A stretch of 64,000 bases of DNA from Arion vulgaris (GCA_020796225.1 CM036765.1:3928228-3992227), one strand, 5' to 3'; shown: positions 31,340 through 42,362, counted from the stretch's first letter. The notes: generated from the sequence alone by a model not told the origin. A program made the numbers and translations.

Positions 31340-31580
31340 CTCCGGTTTCACCTGCGGCAACTGTGGCAAGGATTACTGCGGCAACTGTGGCAAGGATTAC
31401 TGCGGCAACTGTGGCAAGGATTACTGCGGCAACTGTGGCAAGGATTACTGCGGCAACTGTGGCAAGGATTACTGCGGCAACTGTGGCAAGGATTACCACT
31501 CCAGAATAGGCCATTATAGCGACAAGAAACATGATTCAGTGCAGAACAAACAATGTGAAGCAAAACTTATTGTCTCTTGA
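31340..31580 (+). mobile_element. LINE C-terminal zinc-finger segment with 24-bp repeat expansion
   Basis: Plus-strand frame reads six copies of 'CGNCGKDY' (31353-31496) and then 'HSRIGHYSDKKHDS'. The downstream part matches the C2H2 end of LINE-H ('CPTCGRGFCSRIGLYSHLRT' at 52840). The 24-bp unit is thus the Cys-x-x-Cys half of that finger, repeated in frame. Confidence 0.7.
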
Positions 31581-31599
31581 GACAAAGAGACCAATGAAG

Positions 31600-31830
31600 A
31601 TTGTTCTCATCAAAGTCCACCTGAAGCATTTTCAATTTCTAGCCAGTTCTACCACCTCATCCATTATCATGTTTCCTTAGTGTTCTGTTGCCATTGTCAT
31701 CCTATCACGCCATGTTCACTGTAGTTGACAACTACTATTTTTTTGTTTCAACGCTACACATGTGTGTTTCATGACCTCTGATGCATGCAGTCTACTGCTG
31801 CTAAGGATTTGCTGTGTAGGGTGTGTCTAT
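31600..31830. other. Unassigned intronic sequence
   Basis: No ORF, repeat or splice-flanked frame that I can support. It may be the decayed continuation of the LINE at 31340. Confidence 0.5.
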
Positions 31831-31834
31831 TGCC

Positions 31835-31985
31835 AGAGAAGATAAGATTTAAGATGTAACTGATGATTTGAGAATGACGGCTGCAGATGCTGGACATATG
31901 GCCTAGGAGAGAGCGAAATTCTGAAGAGCTGTTAATGGTGGAAAAGTTCTGCTCAGGACAAGCTATTTGATTAGGATGTTGTTAG
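31835..31985 (+). mobile_element. LINE-G 3' terminus
   Basis: 'ctgatgatttgagaatgacg', 'gctgcagatgctggacatat' and 'gctcaggacaagctatttga' match the LINE-G 3' end at 27355-27470. Lies about 60 bp from exon 5. Confidence 0.6.
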
Positions 31986-32047
31986 TTAGGTGAGAATACA
32001 CATTAGAAAATATATTTATTTAATGGGTCCTCTAATTACTGATATAC

Positions 32048-32239
32048 CTTAATAAGTGATAACAGATCTGCATTAAACTTTACGCTGTCTGATCCAAGTG
32101 AGAAGCTCTTGTGAATACATATTTTCTTTTGGGCTGCAAGTTCGGCAAGTTTAATTGCCGCTGAGCTTCCATAATCATCATTGCTGTGCACAACAGCCAC
32201 AAAGGTCCAGGACATCTGCTCTAGAATTTGGACTATCAT
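32048..32239 (-). CDS. Exon 5: Venus-flytrap domain 1, hinge and lobe 2 entry
   Basis: 192 bp, phase 0 on both sides, with acceptor 'ctgcattgccag' and donor GTATAT. It encodes 'MIVQILEQMSWTFVAVVHSN' followed by 'DDYGSSAAIKLAELAAQKKIC'. This is the class C pattern 'NWxYVxxxxxxxNYGxxG'. The Tyr of 'DYG' corresponds to the pocket tyrosine of glutamate receptors. The first Met is internal: exon 4 runs into it in frame. Confidence 0.9.
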
Positions 32240-32339
32240 CTGGCAATGCAGAAAAAAAGAGAGAAAGAGAGTGAACAAAGGAAAATATGAATATTATTAA
32301 AGTTAAGAGAGATGTTATGTTAAGCTGAATAGAGATGAT

Positions 32340-32530
32340 TTTCCTTCAGTTATCCCCAGGGCAATAGAGGTAGGGGAGACCCAGAACAGCTGGAGACGGG
32401 AGTTGGAGACGGAATGCAAGAAAATGGGGGAGAGAGTGGAGAGATCTGGAAAGGATAGCCTTGGATAAGCGGGCTTGGAAGGCATTGGTTGCGGACCTAT
32501 GCTTCCCTAGGGGCGATGGGTGAAGAAGAA
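32340..32530 (+). mobile_element. LINE-R 3' end
   Basis: Encodes 'RRELETECKKMGERVERSGK' in broken frame and 'gcgggcttggaaggcattgg', paralleling 21030-21200. Confidence 0.65.
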
Positions 32531-32534
32531 GTTA

Positions 32535-32880
32535 TCAGTTATCAGTTATATGAGTATTATCATCATAGCACTCTGGACATGTTCATAGGTGTTCTGATCT
32601 CCGCCCTAACAAATCCAGCAGCATCAAGCAGCCTAACATGTCAGCTTGATGTTGATTAATAAATCTGTTTGCATATTTGGTATGTCGTTCTTTTCGGGTT
32701 GTAGCAATATCGACACCCATCTCTCTAAGTCTGGTCAGCGAGTGAGATTCACAACCCTGAAACTCCTCTGTTCTGAAAGACTATCTCAATGTGTTAAGAA
32801 TGTCATTTTAATCCATTGCAGCTCCATCTGATATCGTAACCATGCCAACCCTTCTGTTAGCTCGTTCATTACCATTGATT
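32535..32880 (-). mobile_element. LINE-J 3' fragment
   Basis: Reverse-strand match to the LINE-J C-terminal region at 55730-56060 ('gcatatttggtatgtcgttc', 'tctggtcagcgagtg'). Confidence 0.6.
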
Positions 32881-33024
32881 TCTTCTTGATTACAAGAAGG
32901 TTTACAAACTTAATGATAACATTAATATAACTATTGACATCTTGATTACACAAAGGTCTACATCTCAACTACAAAACTATCCAGAGTGAGATGATCAGAG
33001 GAAAATGATATGGCAGTCCCGAGT

Positions 33025-33275
33025 GCTATTGGGTCTCTGTGGCTAAATGGTTACGCCCTTTGCCTAGCGAGTCGAAGGTTGTGGGTTCGAATCTGGACCG
33101 TGTCATTCTGTTCACGAGTGCATTTTTTCCAGAGACCCCTATGATTGTTGCCGGAGCTATGGAGTTCATGCTTTGTGCAATACTCTCGGCAGGTGGCGTG
33201 CCATTTCTGCGGAGAGGGACCAAGTTATGGGGTAAAACCCGGTGCAATGAATTCAATCCTTCGGCTTTAAAACCC
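33025..33275 (+). mobile_element. SINE-T copy, well preserved
   Basis: 'gggtctctgtggctaaatgg', B box 'gggttcgaatctgg', 'tccagagacccctatgattg', 'tgcaatactctcggcaggtg' and 'ggtgcaatgaattcaatcct'. Used here as the SINE-T reference. Confidence 0.8.
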
Positions 33276-33344
33276 ATTAAACTGGTGCTATTGCATGACA
33301 AGCTCTTGATAATCTCAACAACGTGAAGAATAAAAATGGAGGCT

Positions 33345-33760
33345 GATTTGGTGTGCAGGTAATGGACGGACTCACTACAAGCGTCAACATTTCACAGAAT
33401 TACATTGAGTCTTCATTCCGGGCCACATGGGTGTTGATGGTAATGAGAGAGGAGACAGCTGGTTCTGCCACCATATCAGTGGGTCTGTCAAAGGATAGAG
33501 CTGGCATTCTGAACTCCATCATAGAGTGTTGCAACAAAGAAGATTTTTATCTAAACCAATCCCTGTCAGCTGTTAGATTGCAATAGCTAGGATTAGATTG
33601 GAGTGGCGAGAAAAGAACAGCCCAACAGGTATATGAGTAGGCTCATCAATCAACATCGAACTGGTACGGTTAGTCGCTAGACGCTGTTGGAGATACTGTG
33701 AAGGAGATTGGAGCACCTGCCGGAGTGCAATGAAAATATTTCAAACTGAAAATGAAACAA
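33345..33760 (+). mobile_element. LINE-J fragment (RNase H end and C-terminal tail)
   Basis: Decayed: 'VMREETAGSATISVGLSKDR' and 'CCNKEDFYLNQSLSAVRLQ', then 'INQHRTGT'-like sequence, matching 53090-53440. Confidence 0.6.
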
Positions 33761-33804
33761 CCTGAAAAGGATCACTGCTTTCTTTGAACATACTTAAGTT
33801 GTCA

Positions 33805-34065
33805 TCTTCTTCTTCGACGCTCTATATAGACCACTTGTTAAACAACTCTTTGTGATTTGTATGTGATCTGAGCCTAAGACCGATTGTATGTTGTGCCAGT
33901 TATGCGCCTACAAGTAGGCCAGTACATCCGACTTCTACAGTGCTTTTTATTTACTAGGGTAGCTTCCCTATTCCTCTACCTCAGTCACCTCTTATGACAT
34001 GCCTTGTAGCTAGCAGTGTTGCTATTCTTTGCTATCCTTGTTGACCCCGGCAACACATTGCAAGT
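33805..34065 (+). mobile_element. SINE-B copy
   Basis: 'cttgttaaacaactctttgt', 'gccagttatgcgcctacaag' and 'tcttatgacatgccttgtag'. Ends about 100 bp before exon 4. 34332-34720 is AT-rich intron without a recognisable feature. Confidence 0.7.
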
Positions 34066-34164
34066 TGTCATCTAAGAGTAATTGAAGAACTAACTATGCT
34101 AATGCTCCACACACATTTAGATAATCATGTCACAACACCTACACAAACTACATCCTCAACTCAC

Positions 34165-34331
34165 ATTCATTTGATGTTCATCCGATGGCACTGTCCTGAA
34201 GAATGTTGGATAGTCCACAGAGTTGCTGAGTTCTGTGCTGGTTGCAGACATGCTAATTATAGGCACTTGTACATCACGCAACAAGGAGGCAACTCTGGTA
34301 GCTGTTGAACTACGAGATGGTCCAATCAGAC
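34165..34331 (-). CDS. Exon 4: Venus-flytrap domain 1, ligand-pocket lobe 1
   Basis: 167 bp, phase 1 in and phase 0 out, donor GTGAGT. It encodes 'GLIGPSRSSTATRVASLL', then 'VPIISMSATSTELSN', then 'YPTFFRTVPSDEHQMN'. In metabotropic glutamate receptors the matching segments carry the Ser and Thr that hold the ligand alpha-amino and alpha-carboxyl groups. Here a Ser-Ser pair and the Thr of 'SATS' are kept, but the usual 'YASTSP' is changed to 'MSATST'. The acceptor is the weaker 'ttgtaag'. Confidence 0.9.
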
Positions 34332-34720
34332 CTTACAATGATAAAATGATAAATAGGTAAATTTGTGAGGTATCATTAACTCTTAGAATGCATACACTTA
34401 AACCTGATTGATTATTGTGGGTTGTTTTTCATAGTAAAATTTGCAAAGGACGCCACTCAAACAAAATCTGTTATAAATTTCTTATGCTAAGCACCAGAGC
34501 ACTATTTCATATCTCAAAGAGTGCAGACCTAAAAGGTGTAGTTTTATGAATCTAGCTGCTGTATTATACAAAGAATTATATACAAATAGCATTAAATGGA
34601 TCGTGAGAATAATTTTGTTTCTATTTATTGTTTTATTTCTTGAGGAGGTTGTAGGAAAATTGGTAACATGTGAATGTGTGAACATACCCAACAGAAACAA
34701 AAATCAGTTTAATGACATGG

Positions 34721-34960
34721 GACTGTGTGAACATGAAGAGATGGTATCATAAAGTAATCATCTAAAATGTATGTGACTGTATGAACATGAAGAGATGGTA
34801 TCAGGAAGTAATCATCTAAAATGTATGTGACTGTATGAACATGAAGAGATGGTATCATAAAGTAATCATCTAAAAAAGCATGGGACTGTGTGAACATGAA
34901 GAGATGGTATCACAAAGTAATCATCTAAAAAAGCATGTGACTGTATGAACATGAAGAGAA
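34721..34960. repeat. 54-bp tandem array (about 4.5 copies)
   Basis: The unit contains 'gactgtatgaacatgaagag' and 'gtaatcatctaaaatgtatg'. Starts at 34721, 34775 and 34829, exactly 54 bp apart. Confidence 0.85.
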
Positions 34961-35064
34961 GCAATAACAAAATAATATGTTAAATAACATCTGAATGTGT
35001 GTGAACATAACACAAGCATTTTTCGCACCGTCATTATTTTTACTAATCAGTCATTTTTGCATTA

Positions 35065-35265
35065 TAATCAAATTTCCTATAGCCTTTTCAGACCGTAGGG
35101 TATAATGCCTTTTCACTTCACATTTCTAGGACTTAGTGTACAGGAGGTAGGAGGGCCAATTCCATTCTTCATGTGTAGAACGTCAAGTGTAGGAATGAAC
35201 CCACAGCCCTCTTGTGTCCAAGTCCACAGACGAACCCTTACGCATTATGCTAATCCTTCCCACTA
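35065..35265 (-). mobile_element. SINE-D copy
   Basis: Shares 'ccttttcagaccgtaggg' and 'cacttcacatttctaggac' with 36880-37060. On the minus strand its end resembles a tRNA head (compare 'gtgggttcaatcccacattc' at 55210). Confidence 0.5.
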
Positions 35266-35354
35266 GTTGTGCATTATATATCACAAATGCAATGACTTCT
35301 TCCTTTAAATATTTGTCAAACTGTTTCTTTTTCTATTTACCTCTCTTGTGACAC

Positions 35355-35640
35355 CTGCAAGAAAAAAGTGGGTACTGCATCTGTACTGAACTTCATCAAG
35401 GAACAACAAATTAAATTGTTTGGCCACATAAGCAGATTACCAACAGTGAGCCTCAAAGAGCAATGCTACTCTGAAGAAGTGGATATAAAGCAAAAGACCG
35501 TTCATGCAAAAGGTGGACTCAGAAATAACAGAGGTGGTGAAAAACCCTATTTATGAAGCGCACACAAAAGCGCCTTCTACAAATCTCTTTTTACCATGAC
35601 AATTTGAAGCAAAACATGATTACAGAAAAGAAGAAAGAGA
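35355..35640 (+). mobile_element. LINE-E 3' fragment
   Basis: 'KVGTASVLNFIKEQQIKLFG' and 'HISRLPT', then a broken frame and 'acaaaagcgccttctacaaa'. Ends about 60 bp from exon 3. Confidence 0.7.
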
Positions 35641-35699
35641 AGATTTCTACAAAGTATAACTGTGTCATAAGTTTCTGTGTGCTAAAATAAAACACTTAC

Positions 35700-35828
35700 C
35701 AATGTGTAATACTTCTGGTTCACTTTGAGTACATGTTTCAATTGTGGATGGTACCCAAACATCTAAGAATGACAATGCGTTTCTAGAGCTGTATACTGCT
35801 GACCGACAGTCATCCATGCCATAGAAGC
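35700..35828 (-). CDS. Exon 3: Venus-flytrap domain 1, strand with 'DxC' motif
   Basis: 129 bp, phase 1 to phase 1, with acceptor 'gctttacag' and donor GTAAGT. It begins 'GFYGMDDCRSAVYSSRNALSFL', the counterpart of 'I.DTCS....AL..SL.F' in metabotropic glutamate receptors. A second Cys follows in 'ETCTQSEPEVLHIG', which runs directly into the 'G(L/V)IGP' strand of exon 4. Exon ends fit the neighbouring exons without a frame break. Confidence 0.88.
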
Positions 35829-35969
35829 CTGTAAAGCAGTAGTCATTTTAATTAATATATTAAATAAATCTAACAGACAGATTGGTGTCTAGATGGTCGG
35901 TACAGTTTACGGAAGATTACACTGATAGACAGATTGTTTGTGAAAGATATGAATCAATACACTGTATAG

Positions 35970-36385
35970 ATTGATTGATTGGAAGATCGTCATTGCATTT
36001 CAGTGAGGAACCATGTGTGCTCCAATCTCTTTCTTATATAAGAAGATCTCAGCTGCAGTTCACAAACTTCATAGCACAGGCGAGGATCCCCGGAGTAATT
36101 TAGAAGATGGTAAAATATTTTATAGGAATTTCTTTTTTGTTAATGAATTTTGCCAGGGCATCGGCTTTTCAGCCTGCTCTTCTCAATTTCTGAACTGCCA
36201 AAGGTTCTTTTGTATGCTCAACTTGAACATGAGACCTACAATTTATCACCTGTCTCTGATAGGACTAGGAACTCGATCTCATCTACACTGAGATCTAGGA
36301 CCTCTGAAAAAATATTCTGATGGCTTCAGAGGAGCAAACTGAGTAGCTTTCAATGAGAGGTGAGCACCTAACTTTACACCACAGA
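35970..36385 (-). mobile_element. SINE-A copy
   Basis: 'gcatttcagtgaggaaccat', 'aagatctcagctgcagttca' and 'gataggactaggaactcgat'. Its tRNA-like end at about 36330-36390 passes into the 22-bp array. Confidence 0.65.
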
Positions 36386-36389
36386 GACT

Positions 36390-36550
36390 GTATAGAAGGA
36401 TTGTATAGACTGTATAGAAGGATTGTATAGACAGAATAGAAGGATTGTATAGACTGTATAGAAGGATTGTATAGACTGTATAGAAGGATTGTATAGACAG
36501 AATAGAAGGATTGTATAGACTGTATAGAAGGATTGTATAGACAGAAGACA
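36390..36550. repeat. 22-bp tandem array (about 7 copies)
   Basis: The unit is 'tgtatagaaggattgtatag' plus ac, with a cagaatag variant. Begins at the border of the SINE-A head. Confidence 0.85.
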
Positions 36551-36719
36551 GATGAGAGATATGTTAAAATATACATTTAAAAATTAATGGTCGGACAGAC
36601 GACAACCAGTTTGGCTGGCAAGCAGTGAGACAGATAACATTGGTGATCTCTTTCTTGCATTTGTTTATTAGCTACTCTTACAGTTTAAACAATTTAAATG
36701 TGCATTTTGTTCAAGAAAT

Positions 36720-37320
36720 CTCTTAGAAATGCTGCTGCAGCTACGGAGTTTGTGTGATACTCTTGGCAAGGGGTTTATAATTTCTGCATAGAGTAACCAA
36801 GCAAATGGGAAACCCGGTGTAATGTGGTTAATCCTTCGCCTTCAAATGCCTTATATACTGTTTCCCCATGAAAATTTTTTTTTTAAATTGCCCACAGCCT
36901 TTTCAAACCATAGGACTTGAAGTGCCTGTCACTTCATATTTCTAGTTCCTGGTATGCAGGAGGGTCAACTCCTTTCAAGCGCATGGAACATCAAGTCTCA
37001 TTGTGGGATTGACCCCAACCCTTTTTGTATCTAGTCGATAGGCGAATGCTTGCATTACACAATCTGTCCATCATGAAATATGAGTGGTTAACACACTTCC
37101 TTTCATTTTGAGGGTCATGGAGCAGTGGGCCTATGCCTTGGTCGCAGGTTGTGGTTCGATCGGACCGTGCCGTTCTGTTACATGCGGCTCAGAGCCTGGT
37201 TGTTGCTGGAGCTCGAGTTCATCTTGTACAATACGATCGCAGGTGGCGGCATTTCTGCGGAGAGGACGAGCCATATCTCGGTAAAACTCGTGCCATGAAG
37301 TCAATCTTCGAGGTTTGACC
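36720..37320 (+). mobile_element. Two SINE-T fragments flanking a SINE-D copy
   Basis: 36720-36850 and 37080-37320 show SINE-T landmarks ('gctacggagtttgtgtgata'; 'ggcatttctgcggagagg'). 36880-37060 is SINE-D in reverse. 37321-37380 is plain AT-rich sequence. Confidence 0.55.
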
Positions 37321-37379
37321 TCGACAATGTGACAGTTATTTATTTTTTCTTCAGATTTAACATTTTTAATTCAGTTTGC

Positions 37380-37790
37380 ATAGTCAGGCATTACTGTCAC
37401 ATTACCGTTCATTACGGAAAGCCATCTTTTGTCTTTCTCAGTCTAACATATATTTGTCAACATCATGTGCTGCAAACGTGACTCGTGAATAACGTCTACC
37501 AGTTCGCATGTTGACATTTTTCCGTGTCATGAAGTAAGCCTGCCTAGAGTTTTACTCTTTTGTCATCTTCTATCTTGTCTCTCAGTTGTCAAATTGATTT
37601 TCTTACGGCTGCCAGGCACTAGTGTCACAATATATTCTCTCAAGACGTGCCCAAAAAATGACGAGTACATCTTTCTTATGATAATTATAAAACATATTGT
37701 TATTGCTAATGCACGCTAAATCGTTTTGTAAAACTACAACATCTCTAATGGCAATACACCTAATCTTAAAATCAATGTCAAGTTGCGACA
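37380..37790 (-). mobile_element. Decayed LINE fragment
   Basis: Related to 30730-31330. Minus strand contains a 'VFWARLERIYCDTS'-like thumb region. 37791-38270 has no clear feature apart from a LINE-like scrap at 38040-38160 and TG/TA-rich sequence at 38175-38270. Confidence 0.45.
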
Positions 37791-38269
37791 GGCAAACAAA
37801 TATCCCGCCATTTTCTACTCTGATAAACAATTGATCTAGTTTCTATTGACAACGCGTGTTATACAGTATCGATTACTCGTCAGGTCACGTGAAAGGTATG
37901 AGCACGTACTCGGGATATCGATTGCACATCTCATAACCTTGTCATTCTGGTGAGCTTGGGTGTCTATGAATAAAATCCTGTCTTTGAATGTAATTAAGTA
38001 TGTACGTTCGTATGATCGTTGGTTTGTAGGTATGTACGTTACTGAGAGGAACGAGAAATATCGTACTCAACTCCATAGAAAAGATTGAACGAGTTGTCCA
38101 GAATAGAACGGTTTGCAGACATTGTTTGCAGTCTCTATGTAAAGTAAAACGTACGATGGGCACATAGCACTAATGTACGTGTGTGTGTCTGTTTGTATAT
38201 ACGTACTTGTATGTGTGTATATATGTGTATGCACGCGTATGTACGTATGTGTGCTTATGAATGTATGTG

Positions 38270-38500
38270 TCATCATCAAATAGTTTGTCCTGACCAGAAC
38301 GCCACCCTAACAGTCGTTCGTAATTTCTCCCTCTCAAAGGTCAGGTCCTACCTCCGCCCCATCATACTCAAATCATCAGTTATATCCTGAATCCATCTTC
38401 ACCGTGGTCTTCCTTTTCTCCTCTTTGCCGGGATGCCTACTTCTATAATGGTCTTCTGCAACCCTTTGTGTCTTTTTATATGTACAAAATGTATGTGTGC
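38270..38500 (-). mobile_element. LINE-G 3' fragment
   Basis: 'atcaaatagtttgtcctgac', 'caaatcatcagttatatcct' and 'gtggtcttccttttctcctc' match 8715-8960. Runs directly into the 35-bp array. Confidence 0.65.
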
Positions 38501-38504
38501 GTGC

Positions 38505-39390
38505 ATAAATTAGAGAAGAAATAGAGATATGCATAGAACATGACAAGGTGATGCGATAGAGATATGCATAGAACATGACAATGTGATGTGATAGAGATAT
38601 GCATAGAACATGACAATGTGATGTGATAGATATATGCATAGAACATGACAATGTGATGTGATAGATAGAGATATGCATAGAACATGCCAATGTGATGTGA
38701 TAGATAGAGATATGCATAGAACATGACAATGTGATGTGATAGATAGAGATATGCATAGAACATGACAAGATGATGCAATAGATAGAGATACGCATAGAAC
38801 ATGACAAGGTGATGCGATAGAGATATGCATAGAACATGACAAGATGATGTGATAGAGATATGCATAGAACATCACAAGGTGATGCAATAGATAGAGATAT
38901 GCATAGAACATGACAAGATGATGCGATAGAGATATGCATAGAACATGACAAGATGATGCGATAGAGATATGCATAGAACATGACAAGATGATGCAATAGA
39001 TAGAGATATGCATAGAACATGACAAGGTGATGTGATAGAAATATGCATAGAACATGACAAGGTGATGTGATAGAGATATGCATAGAACATGACAAGATGA
39101 TGCGATAGAGATATGCATAGAACATGACAAGATGATGCGATAGAGATATGCATAGAACATGACAAGATGATGCGATAGAGATATGCATAGAACATGACAA
39201 GGTGACGCGATAGAGATATGCATAGAACATGACAAGGTGATGCGATAGAGATATGCATAGAACATGACAAGGTGATGCGATAGAGATATGCATAGAACAT
39301 GACAATGTGATGCGATATAGATATGCATAGAACATGACAAGATGATGAGATAGAGATATGCATAGAACATGACAAGGTGATGTGATAGAG
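38505..39390. repeat. 35-bp tandem array (about 25 copies)
   Basis: The unit contains 'gatatgcatagaacatgaca' and 'aggtgatgcgatag'. Some copies carry an extra 'atag'. Reading frames of about 320 codons on the minus strand ('HVLCISLSHHLVMFYAYLYR') are products of the unit. Confidence 0.9.
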
Positions 39391-39469
39391 AATATAACAA
39401 ATCGATATATTTATCAATGCTAACATATGCCAGTGAGAGTTGAAAAATGACTAAAGATATAGAAAGCAA

Positions 39470-39830
39470 GTTGAATGCATTTGAAAATAGTTGTCTGCGA
39501 AAAAATAATGAAAATAAAATGTAACGAATTCAGAAGAAGTGATGAAATCGGAGAAATGTATGGTCAACCACTAGTTACAACTGTTATAAGTAAGAGAAGA
39601 TGGAGATATGTTGGACACAACTTGAGAAAAAATGATCAAAGAATATCAAAGTAGTCATTGAAGTGGGGGGCAGAGGGTTCAAGAAAGAGAGTACGACTTA
39701 AGGAGACCCTGACACGAACTTTACTAAGAAAGGCAAGAAATATCGGTCTCAGTTCCAAGGAAGGGATTGAGCGAGTTGCCCAGGATAGAACGGTATGGAA
39801 AAATTGCCATATGTAAGGTATAACGGTACG
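39470..39830 (+). mobile_element. LINE fragment, C-terminal arm
   Basis: Plus strand, broken: 'NEFRRSDEIGEMYGQPLVTT' and 'RRWRYVGHNLRKNDQRISK', the same family as 17560-17880. Disrupted by frameshifts. Confidence 0.65.
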
Positions 39831-39884
39831 AGAATTATTATTATTATTATAGATGGAGAAGATGTACAAGAAAGTAACACCGAG

Positions 39885-40575
39885 ATAAATTATAATGATA
39901 ACAGAGATAAACTATAATGATGACAGAGATAAACTATAATGATGACAGAGATAAACTATAATGATGACAGAGATAAACTATAATGATGACAGAGATAAAC
40001 TATAATGATGACAGAGATAAACTATAATGATGACAGAGATAAACTATGATGATGACAGAGATAAACTATAATGATGACAGAGATAAACTATGATGATGAC
40101 AGAGATAAACTATGATGATGACAGAGATAAACTATAATGATGACAGAGATAAACTATGATGACGACAGATATAAACTATGATGATGACAGAGATAAACTA
40201 TGATGATGACAGAAATAAACTATAATGATGACAGAGATAAACTATGATGATGACAGAGATAAACTATGATGATGACAGAGATAAACTATGATGATGACAG
40301 AGATAAACTATAAAGATGACAGAGATAAACTATGATGATAACAGAGATAAACTATGATGATGACAGAGATAAACTATGATGATGACAGAGATAAACTATA
40401 ATGATGACAGAGATAAACTATAAAGATGACAGAGATAAACTATAATGATGACAGAGATAAACTATAATGATGACAGAGATAAACTATGATGATGACAGAG
40501 ATAAACTATAAAGATGACAGAGATAAACTATAAAGATGACAGAGATAAACTATAAAGATGACAGAGATAAAGAGG
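39885..40575. repeat. 22-bp tandem array (about 31 copies)
   Basis: The unit is 'gacagagataaactataatg' plus at, with aa/ga variants at one position. Confidence 0.9.
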
Positions 40576-40727
40576 TACAGTTGCGTGATTATATACAGAG
40601 AAGATGACTGTTTGCTAAGCATTGCTTAAAATTTTTGTAATACGATGACCATTTGATCCAAAGAAAAGTTAACAAAAATATAGAGACGATGATTGCTTGA
40701 TAAAGAGAACAGATAACAAAATATAGA

Positions 40728-42040
40728 GTGCGACCGATCCTAGAGTACGGTATGGCAGCGTGGAGCAATACATCTAACAAACAATTTGCAAAAGTGAGCA
40801 GCAGTCAAAACCGGGCCTTACGCATCATCACTGGAGCCATGAAGTCCACGCCCATCAAGGCGATGGAGACAATCTCCGGCATCCAACCAATGACTGACCG
40901 AAGGGACAAAAAGTAGTAGTACTTGCAAAAAACTCAAACGGCTCGAATCTCATCCAATGCATGAAAGAATGTATGAATTCGGAAAGTGGAGAATACAGAG
41001 ATCTAACTTCGTTAGAATCTCTAACGCACTGACCACAGACCATCCAGTCCTTTCCAAATGCACACCCAAACCAATCCCGGCAATCGACAAGTGCCCGCCA
41101 TGGAAGACCAAAATGCCAGAACTAATGGAATCAATCCCAGGCATACTGAGCAAAAGAGACCAAAAAACCTCGAGAGAAAAATTGCAACAGAAGAACACAT
41201 AGAATCAGAGTACCCTGAAAATGAGTGGACGCACGTATACACGGACGGATCGGCAAATAACGCAATAAGCGATGGCGGAGGAGGAATAGTGCTTAAAATC
41301 TCAAAGAAAGAAACAGTCACGAAAGCGATTGCCACTGGCAAATACTCGAATAACTACCGAGCAGAGGCAGAGGCAATCAAAGCGGCGGCCGAAATGATCT
41401 TGGAGAGAAAAAGCACTACACGCAACAAGGTCGTGATATTCACCGATGCTCTATCGGTCATCACGGCACTCAAATGCGTCGGCAAAACTGAGATGAATGA
41501 GCTCAAAACGTCCCTCGCTGAACTAACGAGTTCACTCAAACGCACCGTCATCCAGTGGATACCGTCACACTGCAACGTTAGGAGAAACGAAGCAGCCGAC
41601 AAGCTAGCCAAAGAGGGCGGGCGACTACCTCAGACTGATCTCGAGATCGGTTATGAGGAAGTTAAAACAACCATCGGTTCGCACTATAGTAGCAAATGGG
41701 CAAAAGACCACCCTCAGCACACAGCCAGTGACGGATACTATGGTCTCTCTCGACGTGAACAAGTTGCCATACTTCGCCTCCGTACCGGCCACAACAAGCT
41801 CCGAGCCCACATGTTCCATAAATTTAAAATTGGCACAACTAGCCTGTGTCCCTGCAATATGGCAGACATGACGGCAGAACACGTCTTGCAAGACTGTCAA
41901 CGTTTAGCAGGTATAAGGAAAGAGTACTGGCCATAACACAGAGCTTCGCGAAAAGCTGTACGGAGAAACGGAGTCCCAAAAACAACAGTAAAATTCATGA
42001 TAAAAATTGGTTCACCAGTCTAGGCCAGGGAACGCAAAGG
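40728..42040 (+). mobile_element. LINE-K: reverse-transcriptase C-terminus, RNase H and zinc motif
   Basis: 40728-40916 reads 'RPILEYGMAAWSNTSNKQFA' and 'QNRALRIITGAMKSTPIKAM' (thumb). The frame at 41058-41936 holds an RNase H domain with all expected acidic residues: Asp in 'YTDGSAN' (residue 63 of that frame), Glu in 'RAEAEAI' (103), Asp in 'FTDALS' (130), and His and Asp in 'PSHCNVRRNEAADKLAKEG' (171, 181). The tail 'LCPCNMADMTAEHVLQDCQ' follows. Two frameshifts separate thumb and RNase H. The copy is 5'-truncated and sits inside a 42-bp repeat array (40674-40727 and 42040-42225). Confidence 0.8.
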
Positions 42041-42225
42041 AAGGAAAAAATAGAGACGATGATTGCTTGATCAAGAGAACAGATAACAACAATAGAGACG
42101 ATGATTGCTTGATCAAGAGAACAGATAACAAAAATAGAGACGATGATTGCTTGATCAAGAGAACAGATAACAAAAATATGGAAACGATGATTGCTTGATC
42201 AAGAGAATAGATAACAAAAGCATGT
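42040..42225. repeat. 42-bp tandem array (about 4 copies)
   Basis: The unit contains 'atagagacgatgattgcttg' and 'atcaagagaacagataacaa'. One unit also lies upstream of LINE-K at 40674-40725, so LINE-K inserted into this array. Ends beside exon 2. Confidence 0.85.
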
Positions 42226-42233
42226 CTGCTCAC

Positions 42234-42362
42234 CAATCTTGACACCAGGAACGTAGCCTGTACCATTGTTGGCATTATTAAGTTTCTCTACTACCCATTC
42301 AGCTGCAAGGTAGTTCTGTAGAGGCTCCCTAGATAACAATGAACAGGTGTATGTGCTGGTAC
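42234..42362 (-). CDS. Exon 2: Venus-flytrap domain 1, first helix
   Basis: The acceptor is 'ctatctacag' and the donor is GTGAGC. The exon enters in phase 1 and leaves in phase 1, 129 bp. It encodes a Cys followed by 'QNYLAAEWVVEKLNNANN' and 'GYVPGVKIG'. This is the class C pattern in which a helix with Ala/Glu-rich residues ends in 'INND' and is followed by 'LLPGVKLG'. It sits between long tandem repeats (42040-42225 and 42505-43375) and is easily missed because it is short. Confidence 0.88.

Noticed and set aside
31311..31580. Cys-rich repeat protein (metallothionein-like)
   Set aside because: The downstream sequence matches a LINE C-terminal zinc finger. No splice signals or promoter context support a gene.
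38376..39469. Minus-strand frames of about 320 codons resembling membrane protein ('CHVLCISLSHH')
   Set aside because: 35-bp array. The same peptide appears in three frames.
41058..41936. Host RNase H gene
   Set aside because: The RNase H lies between a reverse-transcriptase thumb and a LINE zinc motif and matches other disrupted copies in the window.
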